A stretch of 64,000 bases of DNA from assembly GCA_025084515.1 (NCBI GenBank), contig JAJAGP010000090.1, positions 434,001 through 498,000 on the forward strand. The letters are read 5' to 3'. Source of the DNA: Ancistrus triradiatus (Eukaryota > Chordata > Actinopteri > Siluriformes > Loricariidae). Positions 47,905 to 59,799 of this stretch are shown piece by piece. The translations under genes were made by a program, and so were the position numbers. The notes under the pieces are model-generated. The model did not search any database. It worked only from the letters and a program-made list of their open reading frames with translations, and was not told the origin of the DNA. Within the stretch, counting starts at the first letter, position 1. Each line of letters begins with the position of its first letter.

Positions 47905-48290
47905 GATACTTTTGTTTCGATGGACAATATTAGGAACACTGAAGATCAGCCATATTAGAGACTCGGAGTGAATGTGAACCAGTTATATAGTTATAGGTTA
48001 TAGAGTATATACAGGTACAAAAGAGGTACTACTTGCAATAGGACAGGTACATACTTGCAAACACCATTTACAGCTACACAAGTATAGGAAACATCCACAC
48101 ACACGAGGAACTTACAGAAAACTCAGAGTCAGAACAGTCTCCATTCCGACCAGTAATTTAGTGAGCTTGAGTGGGTGGCAGACTTCCGCTCTTTAACTCC
48201 TGCCTCTGCTCGTGAAACAGCGTTGATTGGCTGTTTACAGCTGCAACATCCGGAGTTAAGACGGATTTTTGTTTCCTGTTATAAATCATT
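47905..48290 (+). repeat. dispersed repeat D, copy 2
   Basis: TTATATAGTTATAGGTTATA, AATAGGACAGGTACATACTT and CCTGCCTCTGCTCGTG match 9365-9745. The 3' part (CAGCTGCAACATCCGGAG, TTTTTGTTTCCTGTTATAA) also resembles 23715-23780. It lies in the first tiam2 coding intron. Confidence 0.75.
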
Positions 48291-50274
48291 ATTGTTAAGA
48301 GCCCATTTGTTAAAGTGAAGCGATGGCCATTAAACTGCGCTTTACTTTAAAATAAAAGGGCTTGGAAATGCATGCAGGTGTTAAGTGACTGAAGCTTTCA
48401 TAGCAAACAAAGGTTTTTAGCAGGGAATTCACTGTTGGATACTGGCCCAGAAGAATTGTAGACTATATATTATGGAGTATTTGCATGTTCTCCATTTATG
48501 CCAGATGTTCTTAGGTGACTAATTGATCGTCATGAACTAAATACTTCCATATTGTTTTTTTTTGTGTCTTTTTTCAAGAGCAACACAAAGTACCGTATTG
48601 ATATTTGTATTGCCAGATAGCCAAAGCTTCGGTATCACAAGTGGGAATGTGGTATTGGTGCATCCCCGGTTCTTAGCGGGCGCGGGCACTGTGCCACTGA
48701 GCTTTTGTCAGGAGCAGATCGTCGTCCCATGTTGCGAACAATATTGCTTGTCACACTTTGCCAGCTGTCTGAAAGAGGCAAGCAACGGGGCATTTATGAG
48801 AAACAGGACACGCTGGTGCAGATCTGTGCAGTGTGCATTCGGAGAGGAGCCTCCAACATGAATCAAATTTGCTTTGGAAGAATGCAAAGTGGTGGAATTG
48901 CTTTCAGAGGACGTGCTTAGCCCTAAGTAAGTGCTGCTGTTGTGTTTTGAGGATCTGTGCTGCTTATAACAATAGCCTAGCACAGCTTGAAATGAAAGTT
49001 TAGTTTGTGTAGCTTCTGACTGGAGTTGTGTTTGTGCATTTGCGTATTAGGCTGTGCTGAAGCCACGTTTGCTTGTAGTTGGATGTCAGAAATGGTATTC
49101 GGAGTCTTGTGTTTAGTGTTGAATGTTACAGAGTTTGTGGGTCAGAATTTGTGATGTTGGTTCCTCGGCTTCGGATGTGCATCGCAGAGCACTGGGGTTC
49201 TTTCTCTGTGACTGCGTGGGTGATTAGACTAGAACTGCCCAAAATAGCAGCCTGTGTGAGAGAGAGATAGACTGGGTCAATGGAAGAGACGTCGCTATTA
49301 AGAGATGCGGCAAACAAAAATCTTTGCCTTTTAAGTACAAGTCTAACACTTAAAAGTATAAAGGTAATAAAATGAAGTAATTAAAACAGCGCTTTGTTTC
49401 CTTCACTTTGTTGTGCCGCGTTCAGTTTGATCAGCAGCAGATCAGCAGTGAAGACGAGTGTCTGGACCAGATGGTGGAGATGAGTAAAGAAAGCATGATA
49501 ACAAAAGTCAAAGAACAGGGAGATAATGCAGCACAAGGAGCTGAAACTAAAATAAACACTCAAACTTAAGCTAGATGGTGAACATTCGGACCTTAGGGAA
49601 CAGTGGCTTTGCCCCGAGCGCCCTTAGACAAGGGGTTTAATAGCAAAGGATGTGATTAAGGAACTGTGGGACAGGCGAGAAGATCCAATGTCCCATTAGC
49701 TGCCAGTGCGTTGCTGGGATGGAGTTCTAAACGCTGGAAGGTGTGACTGTAGAGTAGGGTTGAGTGTTGTGTAGTTATCACAGTGTTCTTCTAGAGCATT
49801 AGATGGAGGCCAAAGCTCAGAAGAGCTCAAACGTTTGGTTACACCTCCAACATGGCAAACATCTAAAGTACCAGCATGGCACTGAGCTTCAGCGGTGTAC
49901 CGACCCGAGTTCGACCGGCGGCGCTCTCCTAGCTCAAATGCTGCATTATAGAGGGAGAGTCTAGAACACTTAACGTGAAAGCTTATCGTGTAAACTTTTC
50001 AGTTATTACTGGGCATGAGTAATCTCCAGTGCTGAATGGATGAACCTGTGGTCCATTTTACATGAAGCTTTTCACTTCCCATTTAAACCTGTTGTAAGTA
50101 AAAAGTGTAACGCAAAAATGATGATTTCCTTTTCAGTGATTCCTTTTCATACTTATGACCAGTAGCAACTGAGAGAAGTTTGATGCATTAAAGCACGCTA
50201 AGCTTTTTGATTATATGTTCAAAGAGGGGAAAAAGTGTAACATAAAAGTAGTACTGTTCAAGCTGAAGTGTTAA

Positions 50275-50385
50275 ACTATATTCTTTATACCTAAACATTT
50301 GGCACATTTTTCACCATTTTGGAATTGAAACTTGGAATCAATAAGAACCGGAATCGATAAAATGCAAACGATGCCCAGCCCTACT
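50275..50385. repeat. hAT-type terminal remnant, copy 3
   Basis: TATTCTTTATACCTAAACAT, TTTCACCATTTTGGAATTGA, GAACCGGAATCGATAAAATG and GCCCAGCCCTACTGTAGAC form the best preserved copy; the last word resembles a hAT terminal repeat. Confidence 0.55.
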
Positions 50386-50599
50386 GTAGACGGCAAGCGT
50401 GACGCTGTGGAATGCTTGGAATGTGAAATTCCCGACCTGTAGTCCGCGTCCACGCGAGGTATCAGTAATACGTATGCTTTTGCTTTGTGTCTTTAAATAA
50501 TACAAATAAAAACGCAGTGACTGAATCACCAGCAGGCAGGTTAAGCAAAAAGTCCAATGTATGATGGTGGTTCGGTTCTAGATTTTAGGAACGTGGTTG

Positions 50600-50730
50600 C
50601 ACATCCTCCTGTTTTACCCCTGCCTGTCCTGGTCAGAGTCACACAGGAGGGCAGGATTGGGTTCAAGCTTGTGCCCTCAGACTGAGGTTTTCTGGAGCCG
50701 TCTCTTACTGCCGAGCCACAAGAGTGGCCT
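50600..50730 (-). mobile_element. possible tRNA-like SINE fragment, reverse
   Basis: GGATTGGGTTCAAGCTTGTG (B-box complement) and TCTTACTGCCGAGCCACAAG (A-box complement) suggest a reversed tRNA-derived head. Family unknown. Confidence 0.4.
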
Positions 50731-52639
50731 AGATTTTAAGGTTTAAGGTTTCTTTAAAAAAAAAAAAAAGATGTTATGATTGATATGGGGAAACATTTTT
50801 ACTTTTGATCCAATCCAAGATGTGAACCCGGTGTCCCTGATCCACGCCCATGTTATCAGTGGTATTTCCAGTCAGTACTGCAGATCGTAAAGATGAACCT
50901 TTGTCTCTTTGTTCCATTTATCTGTAAGAACATAGTGCTGCTTCCTTATGGTCACTCTCTCATCAGAACTGAGCGGTGCCCTTTGATTAAGCCAGCGCCT
51001 TTAGATTGGGCTGGTTTTAATCTTTGATTGTCGGTACACAGCGTCATGCTGTTTACTCTGCCCACTGCCTGCTCTTCCCACAATTAAGCAAAAAGTAAAC
51101 CATGATTTCATGGGTAATTATACATCCCTGAAGTGAAATGAGAAGCTTACCTCCTTTTGGACCGCTCAGTGCGATGTTCATACAGAATATCATTTTACTG
51201 TCTGCTGCGGCTGTGGTAAATAAACACAGAAAAGCAAAGCTGGGATGTCCTGTATGGTTTTAAACCCACGATTAAGGCCTCGGGCGGTGCAACGGTCAAA
51301 TCTACTGCAGAAACGTATGTTGGAGTCCTTGGGGTGCCTAACTGGCATTACTGGGGCGCAGTCGGCTGTGTTTGAGGAGGGGAGTAGCATATGGAGTCTG
51401 GGATTGAGAATATCCAACAATACTTATCGCCATAGACAAAATCTATCAACAACCAGCATCTGAAGTCCAAGGGTCAAAGCAGGCAGATGTCGGCACCAGA
51501 ATCACGAATATCAGACATAATAGCATAATGGAAGAGTGCCTTTCCAGAGCGAGGATTAAAACGAAAAATGGATATTGAAGCGAGTTTCAAACGGACATGA
51601 AGCAGATGCCAACAACAGGGAAGCCCTATCATTGCTTAGGCTCACGTGACGCGCCCCCACACAATACTGACAGCGGTACAGTAATCCGAATGAGCCGAGC
51701 ACAGGTCATAAAACCAAAGTTTGTGGGTGAAGTTTTTGGTTTGACCCGGCGAGCACGGGATTGGTATTTACTGGAGATTTTTGCGAGGAAGGGAATGTAT
51801 TTAAATAAATAAGTCGACACAATTCCATTACTTCCTGCAGTCATTGTAGTAACACAATGCATTTCTTGTTTAACTATCCCAGGGATCCCTGATTTCATTG
51901 CCTTTAGTGTCAGTTGTAGCTAAAGCTGTTCTCATGGCACTCACTTAATGCATTTTATATACCTAAAAGAAACCATACCAACCCAAAAGCCCATGGTTTT
52001 ACTGGATTTAGGGTCGGTCACATTCCTCCAAAGGGGCGTCTCAACGCCCTTACCTAATTAGATGCAGCTGGTAGAGATGACAGACTTTTTAAAGAGGAGT
52101 CTTGTTAAGGGCACTTGTGTCTAGGTTGCTTTTGAAGTGCACTACTATGCTTTAATGATTGCATTCAAGAGCATCGATTCAAGCATGGTGCAGCCTTTCA
52201 TTCCTCCGAAGCTAAATACTTCTGCCAAGTCCTTTGTCAAGAGGTGGCCTTCCTGTAATCCATGTAAACGGAATAGTTTAGTTCTAGAAGGAGCTGAATG
52301 TAAACTAAAGGGAGTGATAAGACGGTCGGAAGTGTAGTTAGAGTATGTTTTTTTTTTTGTAGTGTGAAAAAGCCTTTATAAAAACGAATTATGTCCATGA
52401 CAAGTTAAAGAGAAATCACGTTTATTTTCACTGCTGATTAACTGAAATATCAGCCGGAACCAAAACTCTGACCTAAAACTGAAAGTGTTTTTATTATCGA
52501 TACTTAACATGAAGAGTGATTAGGCTATAAGTAGCTTGTCTGATGTTTATGACTCAAGCTCAGCATATCTGCACCGATGGGCACGAAGGTTAAACCAGCA
52601 ACCTTGTAAATCTGCTTTCTCAATTTTTAGTACCATTTA

Positions 52640-52790
52640 AAATAATTTAAGTCAAGTGAAATGAATTTGTGAGGCTCTTTTTATAATGGAGCGCTGTTTA
52701 AAGCAGCTTTACAGGCAACTAGGGTCACGCCCCCAAATGATCCAGCAAGCCTAGAGTGACAGTGGTAATGAAAAACTTAAAATGTGAGGC
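52640..52790 (-). repeat. LINE-like 3' tail, copy 4 (reverse)
   Basis: TTTAAAGCAGCTTTACAGGC, GCAAGCCTAGAGTGACAGTG and GTAATGAAAAACTTAA are reversed tail motifs. Confidence 0.65.
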
Positions 52791-53322
52791 TCCTCTGGCA
52801 GCTTAGATGCTATATGTAATAGTTAAAACGAATGACACATTTTTGCGTAAATAATCTCGGTCGCTGAATATTCAGGGCATCCTTAGACTCGACCAAGGCT
52901 TTAACGGCTGAGAAGGTGGTGCACATGGGAATGTGTGTTAATAAGGAGGCGTCTGTGCCCCGAAAATCTGATTGGAACAGCGGGTTATGTTCTGTTAGGG
53001 CTCTGATCTGTTCCAGTCATAATATAAATAATTGTAAAAGTAAAAAAAACGGCTCAGTTTGAGTTTCTAGGCTTTGTTTGTTCTTCACACACTTCGGAAG
53101 TGCCGGCCTTTTTCTCTTTCAGCAGCCAGAGTTTAGGTGCGTGTCACATTTTCACACCAACCAAGCCACCTCACTGCAGGGACGTTTCATTCGAGTCTGA
53201 TTCACATCCAGCATTCAAATCAATAGCCGCCCCGATATCGAGCTGCTGAGTTTTGGAGCTCTGATTGAATTCCTTTGTGCGATCCGCAGTCTTACGATAT
53301 TACTCCGTACTCTCTCCTCTAG

Positions 53323-53800
53323 GAGCCGAGATATAAAGAACCTGTTGATTGTTTCGACAGTGGCGTCGATGGCCTAACCGCTGATACCAGCTCTCCCTCT
53401 CAGGTCTCCAGCCTACGGGGGTACCCCAAGGGCCAGTCTCGGGCCCGATCGCAGTCTCAGGTCCTGCCCCCTTGCAGCGGTTCCGTCGGCGCCCTCCACC
53501 TGGGCACGGACGCCGTCAGGCAGAACATCTACGACAACTTCATGAGGGAGCTGGAGGCCAGCCAGACGGCGGCGGGAAGCGGCGAGGAGCGAGGGGAGAA
53601 CTCTGCCGAGGAGACCGAGAGCAGCAGCCAGGAGACGCTCGGCTCGCTCGAGCAGCTGGATGTACTCTTCGAGAAAGAGCAGGGTGTGGTGAGGCGAGCC
53701 GGATGGTTAACCTTCAAACCCCTGCTTACCGTGCACAAAGACCGCAAGCTGGAGCTGGTGGCCCGGCGCAAGTGGAAGCAGTATTGGGTGACTCTTAAAG
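53323..53800 (+). CDS. tiam2: tiam2 second coding exon (linker and start of PH domain)
   Basis: The acceptor is a pyrimidine tract plus AG at 53321-53322, and the donor GTGGGA begins at 53801. The exon enters in phase 0 and leaves in phase 1 (478 nt; residues 372-530 plus one base of residue 531). Its first residues EPRYKEP follow the KSK of the previous exon, as in the human protein (EPRSKEG). The block RQNIYDNFMRELEAS (about residues 437-451) and the acidic/Ser run SLEQLDVLFEKEQGVVRRAG match the conserved sequence before the first PH domain. The PH domain opens at about residue 495 with RRAGWLTFKPL and continues through ELVARRKWKQYWVTLKG, its first beta strands and the basic loop that binds phosphoinositides in this family. 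The 3' half is distinctly GC-rich compared with the flanking introns, as usual for fish coding exons. Antisense frames through this exon are shadows. Confidence 0.96.
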
Positions 53801-54392
53801 GTGGGAGTTAGAATAAGTCTGTTCAGATATTAACATCGTTTATATATACTCAGTGCTTTCGGAATGTCTTCAGGCCCTTTCAGTTTTTCCACCTTTAGTT
53901 AAAAGTGAAAGTGTCTGAGGACTTTCCAAATGCGTTATTCGGAAAGTGTGTATACATATGAGGGCAGTAAATATCAACGTACCACTGACTCAGCACGCCC
54001 ATGAGAGTAAATAAACCTGGTGTTTAAACTATGTGGGGTGCTCTTTGAGGAGCAGCGGAAATGTAGAGGGGGCCGTTGTGAATCTGAATCACTGTATCAT
54101 GAATCATGAATCAAGTTTTACGCGGCTCGACTCGTACAAGTACTCGTACCGAGCAAACGACCAGAACCGAGACACGTTTTTCTAGTCAAAATGTTCTGAG
54201 AACCGAAGTTGACGCGTTCCGAGGTGGCCGAGAACCGAGGTGCCGCTGTAATTCCGGTGTCAATGACTGATTTGGACTGTTTATAGGCTGTGTCGTTTGT
54301 TTGTTTTGTGAAGCCTTTTGCAGTAAGGTATCAAATCCATAAGTCAGCCATATTCATATTGTCTCAAACCCTTGTGCCGTTGCTCTCTTCAG
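53801..54392 (+). other. tiam2: tiam2 intron within PH domain coding region
   Basis: A 592-bp phase-1 intron, GTGGGA to CTTCAG, containing only a short DNA-transposon fragment. Confidence 0.93.
54115..54248. mobile_element. short fragment of the CAGTGGTACC-ended element
   Basis: Repeated CCAGAACCGAG and CCGAGAACCGAGGTGCCGCT motifs at the right, ending before TA at 54249, match the terminal zones of the 45514 element with the interior lost. It lies in the 592-bp tiam2 intron. Confidence 0.65.
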
Positions 54393-54565
54393 GCTGCACG
54401 CTCCTGTTCTATGAGACGTATGGAAAGGGATCTCCAGAACAAGAGAGCCTACCGAGCTATGCTCTGCTGGCTGAGGATGGAATAGTACAGGCTGTTCCGG
54501 AGCACCCAAAGAAGGAGAACGTGTTCTGCCTCAGCAACGCCTACGGCGACGTCTACCTCTTTCAG
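54393..54565 (+). CDS. tiam2: tiam2 third coding exon (middle of PH domain)
   Basis: The acceptor 'CTCTCTTCAG' ends at 54392 and the donor GTCGGT begins at 54566. The 173 nt enter in phase 1 and leave in phase 0 (residues 531-588). The split glycine codon restores the TLKGCTLLFYETYGK sequence across the junction. The exon then gives AEDGIVQAVPEHPKKENVF and CLSNAYGDVYLFQ, the central strands of the N-terminal PH domain, nearly identical to mammalian TIAM2 and clearly closer to it than to TIAM1. The upstream intron is short (592 bp) and contains a fragment of a TA-inserting DNA transposon near 54115-54248. Confidence 0.96.
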
Positions 54566-54894
54566 GTCGGTGTAAAAAGGGAAAATTAAAATGAAAACAG
54601 GGAGTTAAATATGATGTTTTTCCTCGTGTGTGACCCATTTAATGGAGATTTACGAACAAGTGTTTCCCAAAAGCCTTCTCAGTCTTGAGTTACTAACCAG
54701 TTTTAAGTCATTGTTTGCTGACCCCGTCTCTGCATCTGGGCTGGAAAAGTGAACTGAATTATTATATCACAAAAGTATCATGAGGGAAATAATTATTATA
54801 AAAACTAAGTAGTAAGTATTTAAATTACTGGTATAAAAAATTTTCATTCAAATGAAATGATTTAACCCCTGGAATACGTGGGTACTCCATAACA

Positions 54895-55256
54895 CTTTTT
54901 CTGCTGATCTTCATTCCAATCTTTGTGGGCTTTAGCACATTTTAGCCCTTTTACCCTGTTCCCCTTCTGAAAAAGTGGTTTCCTGGCTGCTGCCCTTCCA
55001 AAAACATTCCTGATGAGCTTCTTCGGATTGTAGAAGGACCAACTTGTGATCCTTGAAGTTGCCAGATGCTGCTATGGCTCTACTGTAAGGGGGGCACTGA
55101 ATACTGACCACTGTCACCTGTGGAAGCTGTTCTGTTTTCTGTGGTTGTATTCTAATAAAGAGTCTGAAAAGTAAGTAAATATGGTTGTCATATCATTGCT
55201 GAAACGATAGACAGTATATCTAATCTAATGGTGGCCTAAGACTTTTGCAGAGTGCT
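54895..55256. mobile_element. Tc1-like deletion derivative, third copy, left end lost
   Basis: The interior (CTGCTGCCCTTCCAAAAA, GTTGTATTCTAATAAAGAG) matches the copy at 6680-7080. The right terminal repeat (TGGTGGCCTAAGACTTTTGC) is near 55229-55248. No matching left terminal repeat is visible. It lies in the tiam2 intron between the third and fourth coding exons. Confidence 0.75.
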
Positions 55257-55894
55257 CAAAATTAAGAGTTAAATGGGAGGAGTGTTCAAGAAACATCTTT
55301 AAAACATGCTTTTGTTCTGTATTTGGGTCGAATCACCTTAGAAAGCTGTAATCCCTCTGACTGCAGGAGCACAAAAGCTGCATTTTAGACTTCCATGCAG
55401 AAATTGCTGCGTTTGAGGCTGTAAATACCTGTTCTCTTCGTGCTTGTGCACAATCCGGAACGTTCTGTCTGAGTATATCCGATCTGTGGGACGCCCATGA
55501 GGAGCGAGCGGCCGTGGAAAGCTCTGTTCACGCTCCAGCCCAGAAATAAGTAGCTGAGCTCCGAGTGTGGATTTTCTACACTGGTCCTGGAAGCCGCAGC
55601 TCGTTCGTTCACTCCGGCTGCTCGGTTTTGATAACATTTTCCTGCTTAGTCAGCCAAGGTTTGTGGGGGATGCGTGCCGTGCCAGACCACACACTGGTTT
55701 AGGGGTTTTAAGATTCTTTCCTCAGATTCATGGGCCTGCCACATTACATGCAAGATTAAATACAGATAAGTTCAGCCGTGGAGAGACGTTCGTGTTCTGT
55801 CCTGTTACATCGGGTATGGGTCAGGAAAGGTCAACGGGTTTCCACCACAGGAACCGCAGGAAGCTTTAAGTTCATAGGCTGTAGTTCCTGCCAT

Positions 55895-56545
55895 TTATAC
55901 CCGCCCTGTATGAGAGGATGAGAACTGCCTTACTTCCTGCTTGAAGTAGATATCAGATGTGCTCATAAAAGGGCGCACATGGTCAGAAACTATACTCAGG
56001 CAGGCTGTGGGGTCTAAACCGTGATCAGTTGGTATTAAGGGGAACAAAGTGTGCCCAGAACATACCACACCATTAAACCACCGGCAGCTCAAACTGTCCA
56101 AGGCAGGATGGATCCAATCTTCTGCTGTCTCATTTTGGTGAGCTCGTGTGAATTGTAGCCTCAGTCGCCTGTTCTTAGCTGACAGGAGTGGCAGCCGGCG
56201 TGTTTTTCTGCACCTGTAGCCCATCTGCTTCAAGGTTTGTACATTTAGAGATGCTCTTTTGCATCCCTCGGTTGTAATGATTGCTTATTTGAATTGCTGT
56301 TACCTTTATTTTTACCTCTATTTTCTGCCAGAGATCAGCCCTCACTGGATATTTTCTCTTTTCTGGACCATTCCCTGTAAAACCTAGAGATGGCGCTGTG
56401 TGTGAAAATCCCAGCAGATCAGCGGTTTCTGAAATACTCAGACCAAGTCCCTTAAATCGCCTTTCTTCCCCATTCTGATCAGGTCTACACACCTAAGTGC
56501 GTTCGGTTTCTGCCGTGTGATTGGCTGATAAGTTACTTTGTGTTA
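55895..56545 (-). pseudogene. Tc1-like transposase pseudogene
   Basis: On the minus strand, one frame (56492 to 56175) contains GLSISETADLLGFSHTAPS, the helix-turn-helix region, followed by ISNHYNRGMQKSISKC. The next frame (56233 to 55895) contains PLLSAKNRRLRLQFTRAHQN and TAEDW, the linker to the catalytic domain. The transition between them is a frameshift near 56180-56230. The catalytic C-terminus is absent. It lies in the tiam2 intron between the third and fourth coding exons. Confidence 0.85.
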
Positions 56546-56682
56546 ATGAGCAGTAGAACTTTGAGTTGGTCTTCAGAACAGCCGTGAGATTTCTTCTCTA
56601 ATTAATGAGCTCGGTTTTACAAAGCTATTAGCTCAGGAATGCGCTGTGCTGATCATTCTGTCCTCCCGTCCCCTCACTCTAG

Positions 56683-56907
56683 GCCACGAGTCAAACGGAT
56701 CTGGAGAACTGGGTAACGGCCGTCCACTCTGCCAGCGCCTCTCTGTTTGCAAAGCGCCATGGGAAGGAGGACACGCTGCTCCTGCTCCGGGGACAGATCC
56801 GCAGTCTGTTGCAGAAGATCGACATGGATGGCAAAATGAAGAAAATGGCCGAGCTCCAACTGTCCATTGTAAACGATTCGAGAAACAGGAAGGCCATCGA
56901 AAACCAG
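56683..56907 (+). CDS. tiam2: tiam2 fourth coding exon (end of PH domain, start of CC-Ex)
   Basis: The acceptor 'CCCTCACTCTAG' ends at 56682 and the donor GTGAGA begins at 56908. The exon is 225 nt, 75 codons, phase 0 at both ends (residues 589-663). It begins ATSQTDLENWVTAVHSASAS; the Trp at residue 598 is the conserved C-terminal helix tryptophan of PH domains. It continues with KRHGKEDTLLLL and LLQKIDMDGKMKKMAELQLS, the start of the coiled-coil extension that packs on the PH domain and contributes to membrane and adaptor binding in TIAM proteins. It ends at NRKAIENQ. The next expected exon (IQQWEQNLEKF in human) is not found before base 64000, so this intron exceeds 7 kb and the gene is cut by the window edge. 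Confidence 0.95.
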
Positions 56908-57309
56908 GTGAGAGGCCCGAGCTTGATCGTAGGGGTGGCTGATGGGGTCAGGTCAGGGATGCTTCATCAGAGATCGGGAGAGCCGTCATACTAACACGTC
57001 ATGACTTACTCTGAAAATCACTGATATGGCAACCCGACGTTTTCCTACAGCCTACAGAACACTGTTCTGTTCATTAGTCCAGCTCACATGATCCCCACTG
57101 CAGACTTACTTAAACCAATAATAGCCCAAAGTGGGTGGGTACTTGGGGTACGTACTTAGTTTGTAAACTTTTATTTCCAGTCAAACGTCATCGTCCATTT
57201 TTGTGGTCTCTACTAGAGCTTTATGATCTTCCTGGATTAAGTACAGTGGTGATCATTTTCAATCTGTTTAAAAAGTGTTAAAGATGGTTTTAACAGGTTT
57301 TACTCTTTA

Positions 57310-57930
57310 CTAGAGTGCTCCCTCTTATTTCTGTTACCTTCTCAGCTTTATTTATTAGAACTAAAGCTACTTATTATTTTTTCTGGTTTATTATTTTATG
57401 TATTATTTTTGTTTTACTGTATGTTTTCCATTTTAATTATGTTATCTACATATGTTACATTTATGTTATTACATTCTGGATATTTTCTCTTGTTTTCTAT
57501 TTTATTATATTCTCATTTTTCTATTTTATTTATTGTATTTTTGGTTTTAATGTATTCTCTATTTTATTTATAATATCCTGTTTCATCTATTGTCTGTTTT
57601 ATTATATTCTCTGGTTTGTTTTTTTTGTTTTTTTTTGTCTTTTCGGTTTTGATGTTTTCTATTTTATTTATACTCTGTTTCATATCTATTGCCATTTTAT
57701 TATACTCTCCATTTTATATTTTGTTTTTAATATATTAAAAATATTTTATATCCTGTTTTATTTATTCTGTATTTTATATTATTTATTGTTTTGTCAGTTT
57801 TAACCCTACCCCTATTTTCTCCCTTTTATGTATTATATTGTTTTATTCATTATATATATTTATTGTGTTCTATTTAAGCTTCTGTCTGTTTCCGATGTAT
57901 TTTTCTCATAAATATACTATTTATGTAGTT
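57310..57930. repeat. T-rich low-complexity tract
   Basis: About 600 bp on the + strand are composed of variants of TTCTATTTTATTTAT and TATTTTCTCTTGTTTTC. The frame 57315-57803 is open only because stops need A-rich codons. It precedes LINE-like tail copy 5 and lies in a tiam2 intron. Confidence 0.85.
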
Positions 57931-58140
57931 TAGTTTATTTCTTAAATATAACACCTAGCCTGCCCAAGACGTTTGGGTCCCTTTTTGAGTCTGATTCCTC
58001 CCAAGAGTTTTTCCTTTGTAACATTTATCATTTTTCCTTGCCACTGCTGCTGTAGGCTCGGTCAGTGGGGCTGTGGATCTAGATGTTTGTAAAGCTACTT
58101 TGCGAGAATGCCTCAGTATAGATGAATCTGAATCATTTAT
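57930..58140 (+). repeat. LINE-like 3' tail, copy 5
   Basis: AACACCTAGCCTGCCCAAG, TTTTTCCTTGCCACTGCTGC, TGTAAAGCTACTTTGCGAGA. It is preceded by the T-rich low-complexity tract. Confidence 0.65.
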
Positions 58141-59477
58141 GTATTTAATTAGAGACATTAGTTTGGTTCATGTGTTCAGTTTGCAAATGAATCTTAAAAA
58201 CAAACATGCCAGTGAATGGATTGTTTTTTGCCCAACCCTGGTGGATTATTGTATGAAAAAGTGACATGGGTCAAAACAGTTGGACTTGAGTTTAGTTTGT
58301 AATGGAAACACCTCTGATCTGTCACTCTGTGCTTGAGCAGGACAAGCGGTATAAAAATAGATCGATCTGGGCTGCACCCTTGTTGGATTTAAAGATGAGA
58401 CACGTAATCCTTGCATAATCCTCGTGTCAGTCTCTTGGTTTATTAGGACATTGTTTCACATTCTGGTTGTGTAAGCACAGTCTGATATTGGTCCACTCTT
58501 GTGAATGCACGAGTTCTGGAAGTTTTTATCTGCGTAGTTTTGATTTCCCTGCTCTTCATTTAAAATATTTCATTTCGTATAAAATCTAGTGCAAGGAATG
58601 ATGCATCCCTTTTGTTTGTTTTAAAATTCAGACACAAGCTGTTGTAATGCATGATGCAGATAATCTGGAGATGCTTTACAGGTTTACGTCGGATGCAGAA
58701 AGCCAAAGTGTTTGCTCACGTAAGTGTCACTGTTTCAGGTTCAGATCCGTTCAGTCTTTGAAAGTCAGACCAGTGCAGGGTCACAGGAAGGTCAGAGGCC
58801 AACGAACAAGGGTCTTTACCTCACTTAGTGAGTGCCAGGCGGCGTTTGAGGTATTTGCAGAAGGCTAAGAGGTTACATAGTCTGGGAAACGGGGCCTCTT
58901 TGAAGTCCTGTCTCTTTAAATTAGTTCCAGCTGACTGTCTTGTCTGTCTGTCTCCCATTATTGAGTTTGCATTTGCTCTGAGTTCAAGCAGTTATGGAAG
59001 TCCTGTTAACAGAATGTGGTGAGTATATGGAGATGGAGCGTGAGAAAAACTTTAGGTTTGGTCTCCATGGTCTGCCTTCTGGAGGATACAAGGAACCTGT
59101 TCAGTCACCTCAAAAGGAAGTGCCCCAAAGGGTACTTCAAGAGTCGGATAGCAGTGCAGCAGCTATGCAACTAAAAACAGCCCTGAATTAAAGGAAGATA
59201 ACAAGCTGTGAGAGTGTAGAGTCACAGCCTAGGATTTGATTCCAAGAAACGTCAAATACGCAACTTTTTTACTAAGTAACTTTTATAAATAGGTAATTAT
59301 AAGATAATTCTTGTTAATACGTTTGAAGTCAGATATTTAACCTGAATTTAGTCTTTTTACTAGTCACTTATGGTCTAGCTGGACCTCGTATTTATTTATT
59401 TTATTTTATATATACTATTGTCTTATCTGTAGTTTATTGTATTCTCTTTATGGTTTATTAAATTTTTTTTTTTAAAG

Positions 59478-59690
59478 TCAAGATTTATTTATATAGCATT
59501 TCTTTCCTCAAAGCAGCTTTACAACTTTAGATTATCTCAATATCTAAGGCCAATCTCAAACTCAGCAGGCCTAGGGTGGCAGTGGCAAGGAAAAACTCCC
59601 TAAACATTATAAGGGAAAAAACGTCGACAAGACTAGCACTCAAAAACAGACCAAACCTCCTTGCGTGGCTTAGATGATAAATGTAAGAAT
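59478..59690 (-). repeat. LINE-like 3' tail, copy 6 (reverse, inverted pair)
   Basis: TCAAAGCAGCTTTACAACTT, GCAGGCCTAGGGTGGCAGTG and GCAAGGAAAAACTCCCTAAA are reversed tail motifs. It faces copy 7 across about 110 bp. Confidence 0.75.
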
Positions 59691-59799
59691 GAAACTAATT
59701 TATCTATTGAAATAAGTCTGTATTAATAGTTAAAAAAACAGAAACTGTCCCATGTTTTGTCTTTTAATCTTAATCCTCTGTTTATTTAAATTATTACTG

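Larger units (their letters stand above)
47728..53322 (+). other. tiam2: tiam2 intron after first coding exon
   Basis: A 5.6-kb intron with consensus GT and AG ends and phase 0. It contains repeat D copy 2, a hAT-type remnant and LINE tail copy 4. The remainder is unremarkable and no further exon is visible. Confidence 0.9.
54566..56682 (+). other. tiam2: tiam2 intron between third and fourth coding exons
   Basis: A 2.1-kb phase-0 intron that carries two Tc1-like remnants (54895-55256 and 55895-56545, the latter on the opposite strand). Confidence 0.93.

Noticed and set aside
53529..53771. Antisense Ser-rich frame opposite the second tiam2 exon
   Set aside because: It is the complement of Glu/Ser-rich coding sequence and shows no independent support.
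57315..57803. 162-codon open frame, extremely hydrophobic, looks like a multi-pass membrane protein
   Set aside because: The DNA is T-rich low-complexity; any frame there reads as Phe/Tyr/Ile/Leu and lacks stops by composition. It has no splice context and lies inside a tiam2 intron.
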